From Lucinisca nassula (lineage: Eukaryota > Mollusca > Bivalvia > Lucinida > Lucinidae), in contig OY757023.1 in NCBI GenBank assembly GCA_963580285.1, positions 85,399,108 to 85,463,107 on the forward strand: a stretch of DNA of 64,000 nt. Reading direction: 5' to 3'. A program made the position numbers and the translations under genes. Below, in pieces: positions 53,472-63,643 of the stretch. The notes beneath the pieces are model-generated. The model was given only the letters and a program-made list of their open reading frames with translations. It had not been told where the DNA came from and made no database searches. The first letter of the stretch is position 1. Each line of letters begins with the position of its first letter.

Positions 53472-54036
53472 AAAAGTAGAAGTAAAACAAAGATCAGGAA
53501 TTGATACAATTAACTTACTCCACCCATAAAAGACTCCAAAGGGAAAGAAATACAAACATTAAGCGACCAGACCATAATGGAAACCTAAACAAAGGAAGGC
53601 CATAAGGACAGTTACTTTCCCACAAAATGGCCATATGGCCATCCAAAACCAAAAGACACAAGTGATACACACAGTAAGTAACAAACAACAACATAAATAA
53701 ATCGCCACAGAAGAGCCGCCTTGGAACGGTCAGTGGAAGATTTCCACTGGGGGGCTTAAATCGATTTTACGTGGCCACAATCCTCGCCCTTACTTCCGTC
53801 GCGATTTAGACAAATAATTTGTTCAGTCCGCATGAAGGCCTCCTAACTCATCAGTGCAACATCTCCGTGAACACAAAAATCAAAGAACCACAGAGGTGAG
53901 ACAACGGTGAGGACTCGACAGCAAGAAACCACTGAAATGCTGGAGCAAAAGAAAACCAACAGTTAGACTCCGATGAGCCCGACCAGAGACAGAGCATCAG
54001 GCACCAACCGACATTATCTCTCTAATTTTCAATAAG
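53472..54036 (-). mobile_element. Naiad 3' tail, long copy
   Basis: A 5'-truncated insertion that starts (minus strand) five bases after the position of the Naiad stop codon and runs about 560 bp to the common 3' terminus gttttacttctactttt. It preserves the 302-bp segment (53603-53904) missing from the coding copy. That segment contains a perfect 8-bp-stem hairpin at 53731-53749. Confidence 0.7.
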
Positions 54037-54784
54037 TCTCGTGTAAGTCGTTGGTTACAAATGTAAACATTAGACACGTGTGAGAAGTATACTTCACCAC
54101 CTAGTTTTACAAAATAGTTACACAGCGTAAACGTGATTGTATTGCATTTTTTAGATATAAATGATATGTTTTGACAAAATTATATAAAGTTAATGGAGAT
54201 TTTCGGCGAAAGAAAATTTAATAACTACTTTAAAATCACAGTAGCTAGTGTTAAAGATTGGTCTTAATTTGTTCCCTTTCTTTTTTTCTACCTGTAAACA
54301 TTACACAGGTGTGTTCAGTCAGCCACAAAAATGAACTTATCTGCATATTTATTCCAATGAATGCAAGTTTGTCTCTCCATACACAGAAAGGACTCCTTTT
54401 ATTGTGCCAAGAAATGTGTAAAATAAAAAGACAGGATTTTTTTCCTGAACACAAAACATGCCTTGGTTGAAAACAGTTTATTTAATTTCGTGCAGCTAAT
54501 CAAAATTTAGATTCCTGGTGCACATGTAACTACTCAGTGATTTCTTTTTGTCATTGTTACTTGTGGGAATTTTCCAGTTTTGATACACAAAGTTTGGCAT
54601 TTTTCAGGTGAGTGAAGAAAAAAACTCTGAACAATATTTTACTTTTCTAACAGGTATTTAAATAACTTTAAGAAATCAAGTTTATGTTCCAATTATATTA
54701 GTTGGCTAAAACAAAAGTGTTGCATTCAATTTCTTGCATATTCAGAGCCACTGTCATTTTTGCCCATTTGTCCAGACGGCCATG
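54037..54784. other. No gene seen
   Basis: AT-rich, non-repetitive in this window. No credible coding sequence. Confidence 0.5.
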
Positions 54785-54840
54785 TTGAATGTCCTTAAAC
54801 AGTCCCAAAAGTGGGTTAATAAAGGAATTGTACTGTATCA
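54785..54840. repeat. pogo-like family Q end fragment
   Basis: ttaaacagtcccaaaagtgg, then ttaataaaggaattgtactg: an inverted family Q right end only. Confidence 0.45.
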
Positions 54841-54926
54841 GATATATATATATATACTCATATTACTCTGCCTGGGCAAGCTAAGTGTTTTCTCAGTTTT
54901 CAAGTATCGTGTCAATCATAGTAACA

Positions 54927-55128
54927 TATACAGACCAGCTACCGGTAATAACCCATATTTTATTTTTCTCCGCGGTAATAGGCTTTTTTTTTTCTCGGAG
55001 AACAAGCGAGAAATTTCTCCGAGAAGAAAAAGAAAATCGCGTTTCCAAGCGGTTAATTTCTCCGCGAACGCCGCGAAATTTCTCCACGAACATCGCTTTT
55101 TCTCGGAGAAAGCCAATTAGTATAGGTG
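54927..55128. repeat. TCTCCGCG-rich palindromic element (family I), copy 1
   Basis: Starts tacagaccagctaccggtaa and taacccat. It then alternates ttctccg[c/a]g with its inverse (ctcggagaa, gcgagaaatt) many times over 170 bp. A reversed relative lies at 60700-60968. Confidence 0.55.
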
Positions 55129-55685
55129 AAGTCGTTCACGGTGTTTCTCTGCGAAATCTGCGTGTACGTACATGTATATTTGTTCATGTGCATGTATTTT
55201 TTTCATGCATTACAATTTGGTACACAAAGTTTGAAGCATATGACGAAATGTATGTTCTTTGTATAAAGATTGACAACTCCAGCGATCGTAAAGTATGATT
55301 TTGATCCGGTTGGAATCATAATTAATGATTTGCATCTTATGAACTTTACAACGCAGTATTAACATGATGACTGTTTTCTGTGTTCCTTTTTTTACTGTTG
55401 TGTAAACGCTTCATAAATTGAAAACTGTTGATTTTTCTATCGGTTCACTGGGAGTACTTTATTTTTTTCTAAAGTAAATACTTTAGAAAAATCAAACTCA
55501 ATGTATATAATAACGGGGTTCCTGCTTGTACATGTATATGTGGGCGCTAATCTCACTCTACATTGTGTTGATCGTTTTTCTTACACTGCGAGTAATTAAA
55601 CATCACTGATGCTTACACTTAAGCTCACGTGGAGGCCCGCTTGTGTTTCTTGCCTTTACAATTCAATTTTGCTCAAACATGTACA
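55129..55685. other. No gene seen
   Basis: Unique AT-rich DNA with one small hairpin (taaagtaaatactttag near 55465). Nothing else recognised. Confidence 0.5.
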
Positions 55686-55907
55686 TTAACCCATTTCAGA
55701 CTGGAAACCCCTAAACGGATACCGTGGCAAACAGTGCAGGCCCATATCAGACGCCACAGAACGCGGCGTCTGATCAGGGCCTACACTGTTTGCAAAATGT
55801 TCGGCCATTTTCCTATTAAAGAAAACACAACCTGAAACCCCTAAGTTTTGAAATGGACTCATGCTATATATAAGGAGGAAGATTCCATTTGGTACAAAAA
55901 GGGTTAA
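55686..55907. mobile_element. piggyBac-like MITE (family D), complete
   Basis: TTAACCCATTTCAGACTGG at the left, agacgccacagaacgcggcg hairpin, and GGTACAAAAAGGGTTAA at the right. Confidence 0.75.
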
Positions 55908-56242
55908 TAAGGGGAAATTGCGCGGCAAGCATTCCAAGGCTGCATATAAAAAGTAGAAGTAAAACAAAGATCAGGAATTGATACAATTAACTTACTCCAC
56001 CCATAAAAGACACCAAAGGGAAAGAAATACAAACATTAAGCGACCAGACCATAATGGAAACCTAAACAAAGGAAGGCCATAATAGCAGTAAGACAGGAAG
56101 TTAATAACGGTGAGGACTCGACAGCAAGAAACCACTGAAATGCTGGAGCAAAAGAAAACCAACAGTTAGACTCCGATGAGCCCGACCAGAGACAGAGCAT
56201 CAGGCACCAACCAGCATTATCTCTCTAATTTTCAATAAGCCT

Positions 56243-59200
56243 TTACGTTAGAGCCGTCATAGAATCTGAGACCTGACCAACCGGCGTGCAATTAAAGAGG
56301 GAAGCAAAGTTGCTAACCGTGATTGGGTTAACTACCATGCATGCAGTCTGTCGTATAATATCCATGTTGTACCCAATCTTTTTATATCGAAGAATGATTT
56401 TACGAAATTGGGTGCTGAAGTCATTGCGGTTATATATTTTTCTGAATTTATATACTAAGTCACCATAAAATTCGGGTTCCGATAGACCTTGTTGCAGAAG
56501 AGATTTAAGTCCAATATTGAATTTTGAAATTAAATCAGAATGGCGTCTATAAAATTTTGAAAAGGCTTTGCGTAGTTTATGGTACCGATAACCCTGATTA
56601 AGGAGTTTGGCCGTTAATAATTTATTACGAGTGTTGAAGTCAGTTACATGACTACACACTCTAGCAAATCGAATTAATTGCGAAATATAAACGCCATAGG
56701 ATGTCGCACGAGGAACATCACCATCCAAAAAAGGAAAATTTACAATCTCAAAATCAAAGTCATCGCGTTTATCATAAATTTTGCACGAAACAAATCCATC
56801 TACAATAGATAGATGTAAATCCAAAAACGGGGCCTCGGTATCAGAAGAATTTGCTTTATTTAACTGAAGTTCTAGGGGGTAAATCTGAATGATCAAACCA
56901 TCAAAATATGTATTATCAATATTTAATAAATCATCTAAATATCTAGAAGTAGAGCTAAAAGCTTCAATAATTTCAGATTGGTTATCAATGGAAAGCGACA
57001 AAATGAAGTCTCTTTCATAACAATACAAGAACAGATCAGCCACAAGAGGTGCGCAATTAGTACCCATCGGAATACCCACAATTTGTCTAAATAACTTAGT
57101 ACCGAATCTAATATAAATATTGTCAAGTAGAAAGGTGAGGACATCACACACTTTCTGACATGACCAAAGTGTATAATTCTTATGCTCTTTAGAAGTGAAA
57201 AATGCATTTCTGACATTACATGCAAGATAGAGAGAATCTTCTCTGTGAAAAGCCCATTCAATTAAATCATTAAGCTTTTCTTTTATACGATTATGAGGAA
57301 GTGTAGTGTAAAGAGTGGAAAAATCGTAGGTAGACAGACTAGAAGCACGAAAATGTCTAGATTTCAATTTATTTAAAACCTCATTCGAATTTTTTATAGA
57401 CCAAAACAGATTTCTTCCTGATCTTTCAAAGACTTTATCACAATATTTAATTACATGCGTTTTAATAGCAGTAAGACAGGAAGTTAATAATTTAGAAAGT
57501 TCAGTGGTAGTGCAAGAGCTAGAATTTGCAATAAACCGTGCTTTGTAAGGTTTTTTATGAAGTTTTGGTAACCAGTATAGCGTAGGAAGCTTGTCTTGGC
57601 CTTCGTTAACACACACAGCAAACTTGGTGGCTGAAAGACAAACATGTTTATCTACTATAGCTCTCTCTTCAGCTAAAGGCTGAAGTTCATAGGCCTTAGT
57701 ACCACCAAGCTCCTGCTTAAGCGTGTTAACATAGTGGAGCAGTCACACAACGACGACGTTGTTAGCGGCCTTGTCTGCAGGGGCCAAAACAAACTTCTTA
57801 TGAAATTCTTGAATACCTAGTTTAAGATGACGTAAAGACGTCTTGGGCTTAGGAGGTAATAAGTTAGTATTTTGAGAATAGAAAGAAATGCGTTTATTCA
57901 CTAGTTTTAAAATGCTAAGTTTCCAGTCCTTAAGGGCTTTTTGCTCAACATACTCTCGCTTACACCATCGATTACCGAATTCATTCAATGAAGCAGCGAT
58001 TTCATCTCTACATTTACTGAAATCAATTTTAGAAGGAAACCGATATTTCGGTCCTTTAGAAATTATATTCCTTATCCTAGAATCAGGAATAATTTTCAAA
58101 TTGCCAGTAATTACATGACCAGCAGCAGGATAGCAATACTTTGAGTTTTTACAATCACATGAATCAGGAGTATTGGTATCAATATCAAGATCTGAAACAA
58201 GTTTATTGAAATTAAAAATGATAGATCTAACAGGTTTGTTATATTTATAGCAAATTATAGGTGTTTCAGTATTTTGAAAATAAGCAGGAATGGAAGAAAT
58301 TACCGATCTCTCACGGAAGATACCGGGCAAATCTATAAAATCCATACCCTTATTAGTGAAGGATATTTTGAAGAAATGGCGTTTATGATTAATTTCAGAA
58401 TCAATGTAAGGACGGAGAGTATGCTGAGTATAGCCTCTAGTTAAGAGAGAGCGGCATCATATAACTGATGAGAACTATCGTAGAATTTATTCGCCTCGGT
58501 GTCCAGAAGACGTAAAACAGAAACGGGTAATGAACTTAAAAATGAAAGCATAGAGTGGCGTCCATGATTTAATAATATAATTGACAGTCACTTCAGTCTA
58601 GTATGGTTTCGTTTAAACGCACGTGATTTACGTTTAAAGTTACCATTTTTCCTGGTGCCGTGAGATCTAGTTCTGCGTTTTCGACATTCCAGGAGTGAGA
58701 AAATATCAAAGTCCGGCATTCTGGAAATATTACCCTCATGATAAATGTTGTCATTAAATCCCAGTGGAAAAGGGGTCTGTAAAAACTTAATCCATTTCAG
58801 TTCAGCTTCATGTCTTTTGATTATTTTGAATCTAGATGTAGAATTTGCATCGTAGTAAAGTTTTTCCACTGGTTGTATAACAATGTTATTTACAGAATGA
58901 CCTGTACGTCGAAAGTGACGGTACAAGAAAGTGTCAATTTTCTTAGGCTTACTCATTCAACGATAATGCTCGTTCAATCTAGTTTTAAGCATGCTGTTAG
59001 TTTGACCGACGTACTGCATATAACAGTTTGCAGCACGTCAAGTGATTAGATAAATTAAATCTGTAGACTGGCATGTCAAATCAGACATGTTAACTACAGA
59101 GAAGCGTCTACCGTTTACAGATGAAGTAACGGTAGACGCAGTGCTTAAATGCGAACAACATCTGCACCTCTTGGCATTGCACTTAGAAATACTAGGGTAC

Positions 59201-59469
59201 ATTCCACTTCTTTTCCACGGATTAGTATATTTTCGAAGGATGGGCGATTTGAGAGGAGATAGTCTTATACGAAGACTACTCCCAAAAACATTGGTATTGC
59301 CTGCTCCTTTGAGATTAACTGAAGTTACAGAAGACAAATTTAAGGGTCTAACCAATACCGAAGGCAACATAGTATTAAAGTTCTTAATAGAATGGGGAAT
59401 CCGTACAGAAGAAGCAGAGTGTAACCTCAGGGGTGATAATGATATTTTAAATGTATTTGTAATACTCAT
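56243..59469 (-). CDS. Naiad GIY-YIG endonuclease/reverse transcriptase with four in-frame UGAs
   Basis: Start chosen at the ATG at 59469; an upstream TGA at 59638 limits the frame. Order on the minus strand: a basic leader; a Cys cluster (KCNAKRCRCC, about 59157-59128); GIY-YIG core (IYLIT at 59055-59041, YVGQT at 59013-58999, later HFRRTGHS); a basic linker; CDC motif (58159-58151) followed by GHVITGNLKI; PADKAANNVVVV; and a reverse transcriptase with LPKLHKKPYKARFI, DFSTLY, GIPMGTNCAP and YLDD (56941-56930). It ends in TAA. The frame contains UGA at 59038, 58957, 58588 and 57743 (lowest coordinate of each). A 1-nt deletion near 58444 shifts the frame. Apart from these it is open. The enzyme would nick target DNA and prime reverse transcription. 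Either a selenoprotein or an early-decaying copy. Confidence 0.8.
57743..57745 (-). other. In-frame UGA 4 (reverse transcriptase N-terminal block)
   Basis: Follows ADKAANNVVVV and precedes LLHYVNTLKQEL. In Naiad proteins as I recall them, this position after VVV is commonly Cys. Confidence 0.5.
58588..58590 (-). other. In-frame UGA 3
   Basis: Between NHTRLK and LSIILLNHGRH in the basic linker. The frame stays open on both sides. Confidence 0.4.
58957..58959 (-). other. In-frame UGA 2
   Basis: Between LNEHYR and MSKPKKIDTF within the endonuclease. I cannot say from memory whether relatives have Cys at this site. Confidence 0.4.
59038..59040 (-). other. In-frame UGA 1 (endonuclease Cys position)
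   Basis: Follows IYLIT and precedes RAANCYMQYVGQT. In GIY-YIG domains of Penelope-like elements the residue after this strand is normally the first Cys of the zinc-binding set, so Sec is a plausible reading. The spacing to the next Cys (four residues) is wider than the usual CxxC. Confidence 0.55.
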
Positions 59470-59711
59470 TTTGGTTAATAAGGTTGTGATACCGTCAAAA
59501 CTAAAGCGATGTTCATACTGGTTATTAAGTAGATAAATAAAACAGCATTTAAAATTACTGAAGAAGATTCCTTCGAATAGAAGGAAGGTACAACAAAAGC
59601 CCACAAAACATCCTAGTCTACTTGAAGTACAGGGATGTCAAACAAGCAGCTGTTATACAACGAGGAACGAACATCGGTTTAATAATGACCTTCAACAGGT
59701 ATCTAAAGGAT

Positions 59712-59777
59712 CTAAGTTTCAAAATGGACTCCTGTATATATAAGGAGGAAGATTCCATTTGGTACAAAAAGGGTTAA
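59712..59777. repeat. piggyBac-like MITE (family D), right end only
   Basis: tcaaaatggactcctgtata, gaagattccatttggtacaa and GGGTTAA. Confidence 0.6.
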
Positions 59778-60097
59778 TCATCGGGTCATTAGGTCTTTCC
59801 GCTGTGGTTTGCGCCTTGCTCAGGCCACAAATGAGACGCCAATATCTGCTACAGAATGTGGTCTTGCTCCGGTTTTAGCTCAACTCTGATTAGCGGTCCG
59901 CTCGAAATAAGAGAAATAATCTTGAGAGTGCCGTAAATCCACTAAACATCCCGAGGATAATGGGCATCCTTAAAGCGCTGACACTCATTAGGACTCTCAC
60001 TGCTGTGGTTCGCACCTCGTTCGGTTCAAATTCTGCAACGTTGCGAGTTGAGCGCGTTCGGCTCGAAATAAATGAATTTGTCCTGACATCATTAAAA
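59778..60097. other. Family T fragments, no gene
   Basis: Two variant copies of family T (gcgccttgctcaggccac; cgcacctcgttcggttcaaa) separated by unique sequence. Confidence 0.4.
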
Positions 60098-60205
60098 CAC
60101 ACCTGGGCAGGCTTAGATCCTGTAAGCGGTTCACCAGTACTCGCATGCGGGTCGGTTTCAGCTATGCATGGAAGCATCATGCAGCCCATCTATTTCACCA
60201 AGCTG
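60098..60205 (-). mobile_element. SINE-A head fragment
   Basis: acctgggcaggcttagatcc to catctatttcaccaagctga; the 3' two thirds are absent. Confidence 0.65.
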
Positions 60206-60261
60206 AGCTTTTGGTAAATGTCACACATCATTATGGTGTTAATAACCTACATGTACGACTC

Positions 60262-60522
60262 ATAATCAGAACTCGCCCATTCAAATATATTGTAAAATTT
60301 TACCACTAAAAACGGAACATTTTTGGATAAAAATTCTGGCATTTTTTCATATTTCTGCTCAAGATTTTAGGTACACATCAAAACGACTCGGCGAGGCGGT
60401 TCTAACGAGTACCCACAATCTATGTGAGCAGAAATTAGATAAATAACGTATACCCTGTAAACCCCAGTTAAAAGTGGGGTTTAAGCGGGTAACAAATAAA
60501 TAGGCGTATTTTCATGATGTGA
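60262..60522. mobile_element. MITE family C, diverged
   Basis: tcgcccattcaaatatattg to ataggcgtattttcatgatg. The guarded hairpin has lost pairing (cgactcggcgaggcggttct). Confidence 0.6.
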
Positions 60523-60699
60523 ATAAAAGTTGTCATGAGACTTTAAAAAAAGGATTATACAAAGGAGAAATAAATTACTAAAATGAAATTGTGCAACATG
60601 AAAGAATATTTGATTATGATTTAACAATGAATACCATTTGCCTTCGTTTACAAAAAAAAAAAAAAAAAAAAAACGCCAAACAAACGAAGAAATAATAAT

Positions 60700-60968
60700 G
60701 AGCCGAAAATTTCACGTAAGCCCAGTTGTATTTTTTTCTCCGCGAAACGCAGGTAATTTCATTTTCAATGAGAGCAATCGGTCAAATATTCGCCGAGAAT
60801 CTCCGAGAATTTTCTCCGCGAAACCGGGAGAAATTTCAGCGAGAAATTTCTCGCTCACTTTATCTTTTCTCGCTGTTTTGCGGAGAAAATAGCCGATTTC
60901 GCGTTAGGTGGTTTCTCCGCGAAACAAAAAAAAATGGGTTATTACCGGTAGCTGGTCTGTACATTGGA
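60700..60968. repeat. TCTCCGCG-rich palindromic element (family I), copy 2
   Basis: Reverse orientation to copy 1: it ends aaatgggttattaccggtag and ctggtctgtaca. The middle alternates tttctccgcgaaa and gagaaatttc. An A-run of about 25 bp precedes it at 60649-60672. Confidence 0.55.
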
Positions 60969-61021
60969 ATCAAAAGGGATTGTAAAGAAACCAATCCAAA
61001 CAACAACCTACACAATGTGCT

Positions 61022-61165
61022 TCCCGGGTGGAATATTGTGTAGGTAAGGTACACAGTATGTTACAAGGTACTATATTGTGTGAGTAGCATATAGTGTATG
61101 TAGCGTACACGATATACTCCTCGAGTGAACACATTGTGTAGGGAGCACAATGTGGCTCTACAGTA
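61022..61165. repeat. Imperfect short repeats of TATTGTGTAG
   Basis: Variants of atattgtgtaggtaaggtac and agtgtatgtagcgtacac repeat about six times over 140 bp. Low complexity, no function seen. Confidence 0.45.
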
Positions 61166-61237
61166 CACACAAAATACCCTTATTTTATAGATTATCGGCA
61201 AGATACCCATATATCATTCCTATTCTGCATCCTGGGC

Positions 61238-61440
61238 TAGAGGTTATAAAACTTTTTTTTTCATGCTCAAATCAACTGAGCATGAAATTGGTAATGTTTA
61301 TAACTTTTAAAATACTATCATATCAGGCAATTTGCTCAGATCAGCACAGAATGTCATTTATCCTGTTCATAAATTTTAAAATTTATGATCAGGATAAATC
61401 TGACGCTCAAGTGAGTTGAGCATGAAAAAAGTTTATTTAC
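61238..61440. mobile_element. Palindromic MITE with CATGCTCAA arms
   Basis: ttataaaactttttttttca and tgctcaaatcaactgagc at the left pair with gagttgagcatgaaaaaagt at the right. The second hairpin is cataaattttaaaatttatg. One copy in the window. Confidence 0.6.
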
Positions 61441-61454
61441 CGCGGGGCCAGACC

Positions 61455-61553
61455 TGGCACTAAGAGTAAACATCACTGACTCGAATTACTCCTGTCTCGA
61501 ACAAGTTTTCATGGACCCAAAGGGTTTTCGCGTCGCTGAAGTTTGACTGTAGT
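61455..61553. mobile_element. pogo-like MITE (family P), right end
   Basis: ctcgaattactcctgtctcg to cgctgaagtttgactgTA. Confidence 0.6.
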
Positions 61554-61828
61554 TGGCCATGCAGAGCATATATGCTCCGAAAACGCCCGTTTTTCTTGAC
61601 GCGATTATGATAAAGTGCTGCAGACATTGTCACGTTCTATTATGCAGCATTCAGTATTTATTACGGCATTATGACAAACCCATAGCTAGATTAATATCCA
61701 GGAAGAGACGTTATTGGCAAGACAAGGATAATGTTTTAACTCGTTCCTTGACAAATGGACAAAAGCATCGAATATATTAATACGGTAGTCATAAAACTAT
61801 GGTAACAGAAAATGAAGTAACATATCAG

Positions 61829-62041
61829 CCGGGGCACAGCATTTCCTACAATTTACATGTGCGCCCAGCGAAGACTCAGATCAGCCTGCGCATCCGCGCA
61901 GTCTGATCAGAGTCTTCGTTGTGCGCTCTAGGGACAGCTAAGGGTCCACTGTTCCCTCTGGTCAGACTGTATCGATGTGCAGGCTGATCTGATTCTCCGC
62001 TGGGCGCACATGTAAATTGTAGGAAATGCTGTGCCCTGGAT
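61829..62041. mobile_element. Palindromic MITE (family S core, different ends), copy 2
   Basis: Ends ccggggcacagcatttccta / aggaaatgctgtgccctgg, inner pair catgtgcgcccagcg / cgctgggcgcacatg. The core ctcagatcagcctgcgcatc is shared with 16484-16695, but the outer 25 bp of the two copies are unrelated. Confidence 0.7.
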
Positions 62042-62068
62042 CATATTCATATTCCGACCGAAGAGCCT

Positions 62069-62220
62069 TTTGTTTGTTTGTTTGATTTGAGGTTTAACAT
62101 CCTCATCAACACTGTATAGGTCATTTTGGATATATTGCTTCCAATTTTGTGGACTTTTACCCGACATTGAGATGAAATGACATCTCAAGCCCTGTCGCAC
62201 AATGAAACCACAAGTGTTTA
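62069..62220 (-). mobile_element. SINE-A, 5' truncated
   Basis: The tail (gatttgaggtttaacatcct) and half of the body up to gtcgcacaatgaaacca. Confidence 0.7.
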
Positions 62221-62289
62221 TATGCAAAAATATTTTTCGCGATTTTTTCACTTAATATGCCATAATTGATCATTCCCCACCCTTTTCAG

Positions 62290-63035
62290 GTAAAAGAATT
62301 AGCAGGATGGCAGGACAGCAGGATGGTACTATTAAGTTAACAGGATGGCAGGACAAGAGGACGAAACATTAAGTTAGCAGAATGGCAGGACATCAGGATG
62401 AAGCATAATTAGTTAGCAGGATGAAAATTGGTACTTTTGAGTACTACCTTTGAAAGGACGAACTGGGCCGCATTTGACTGCTACATTTTCACATAGTTTT
62501 TGTTGCCTTCCCGATAGTGGTGAAAATTGTGAAAGTCCGATCAACTTTTCATTATGTTGCATTTCCAGCAGGATGAAAATTGAGTTTTTACAGTCGTACG
62601 GTTTAAACGCTGATAGGGGCCAAATTTAATTTCCACTTTCTTACATAGATTTTAGTTGCCGACAACATGATGGTAAAAGTTTTGTGATTTGAAACAATTT
62701 TTCATCTGGATGCATTTATACCAGGCTGAAAATTGGGTTTTCGCGGCCGTACGCTTTCAAGATGGGAAGGGGCTAACTTTGATTTCTAGTGTCTTACTTA
62801 GTTTTAGGTGCCTATACCATGGTGGTAAATATTTTGAAATTCAGAACAATTTCTGATCCTGCTGTCATTCCATCCTGCTGAATTTATAGGTTCCAGCAGG
62901 ATGAAAATTGATACTTTTGAGTACTATCTTTGAAAGGACGAAATGGGCCGCATTTGACGGCACCTTTTCACATATTTTTGTTGCCTACCAGATAGTGATG
63001 AAAGTTTTGAAAGTCCGATCAACCTTTTCATTATC
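62290..63035. repeat. GCAGGATGAAAATTG tandem array
   Basis: A leader of short GCAGGATGGCAGGAC repeats is followed by four units of about 155 bp starting near 62418, 62569, 62730 and 62894. Units 1 and 4 are the most alike (ttttgagtactacctttgaa). Possibly the core of another Helitron-like element; no ends identified. Confidence 0.6.
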
Positions 63036-63330
63036 CCAGCAGGCACTCAACGTTGAATCAACGTTTAGTTTGTGTTGAAATTAGGTTGATTGGTTGATCA
63101 ACCTTATATCAACCTCTGTTCAACGGTGATTTATCAACACTGATTAAACGTTGGCAGTATAACGTTGAATCAAAGTTGATATGTTGTTGTATATAGACAA
63201 CTGATTCCGCAAAGTTGAACTTAAGTTGGTAAAACTCTGCTGATTAAACGTTGAAGTCCTTATTATTTCATCAACGTTGAAATTTGGCTGACAACCAACA
63301 TTTGGTTTTCACGACATCATAAACAACAAC
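63036..63330. repeat. CCCAG-type palindromic repeat (family J)
   Basis: Starts cccagcaggcactcaacgtt and is filled with forms of TCAACGTTGA (aacgttgaatcaacgtttag, atcaacgttgaaatttgg). Ends grade into an ATT/GTT microsatellite. Confidence 0.55.
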
Positions 63331-63414
63331 AACAGCAACGATATTATCATTATCATTATTATTGTTGTTGCTGCTGCTGCAGCTTAAAAACAACACTCGC
63401 AAATATGAAAGGGC

Positions 63415-63500
63415 CAATCACGTCGGGTTAACGTCGTATCAACGTCGTCGCATCGACGTTGATGCGACGTTAACCAAAACGTCATGTGCCCACTGGGATA
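63415..63500. repeat. CCCAG-type palindromic repeat (family J), short
   Basis: cgtcgggttaacgtcgtatc with its inverse across gacgttgatgcgacgttaac; it ends gtcatgtgcccactggg. Confidence 0.6.
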
Positions 63501-63621
63501 AAAATCCAGAAGGCGCACAGGTGCGGCAAACGATCAAGGTCTACGCTGTTTGCTTGTCAAATACCAATTATATATGGATCTGGCCAGATGAACTTTCCCA
63601 CGAAGCTCGCAGAAACAAAAA

Positions 63622-63643
63622 ATGGCGGCGCCGAACAGAAAAA
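63622..63643 (+). other. Possible first-exon start
   Basis: AAAATGGCGGCGCC resembles a YY1-type start element and opens MAAPNRK, immediately followed by AAAAAG|GTATTT, a donor-like site. It is followed by unique sequence to the window end, so the rest of the gene, if real, lies beyond. Weak. Confidence 0.2.

Larger units (their letters stand above)
55946..59640 (-). mobile_element. Penelope-like element, Naiad type
   Basis: A minus-strand retroelement with the permuted order endonuclease, CxC linker, reverse transcriptase. This is characteristic of the Naiad clade of Penelope-like elements and unlike canonical ones, which put GIY-YIG last. The 3' tail (55946-56242) ends at the same terminus as two detached tails. 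In this copy the tail is rearranged: 302 bp present at 53603-53904 are replaced by 28 bp copied from its own coding region. The 5' limit is arbitrary, and no flanking pseudo-LTR was found. Confidence 0.85.

Noticed and set aside
53731..53749. Hairpin in the Naiad tail considered as SECIS
   Set aside because: An 8-bp stem with a 3-base loop; it lacks the UGA..GA quartet and the apical AA of a SECIS. Another candidate at 56170-56205 (minus TGATG..CATCGG) also lacks the quartet.
54734..55298. Overlapping 128- and 137-codon frames on the plus strand
   Set aside because: They run through the TCTCCGCG-rich repeat (family I); open frames on both strands reflect its codon-neutral repeats.
56243..59469. 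Canonical Penelope order (reverse transcriptase then GIY-YIG)
   Set aside because: On the coding strand the GIY-YIG motifs clearly precede the CxC block and reverse transcriptase, so the permuted Naiad order applies.
59087..59536. 149-codon plus-strand frame
   Set aside because: Exactly antisense to the conserved Naiad leader and cysteine cluster, so a shadow.
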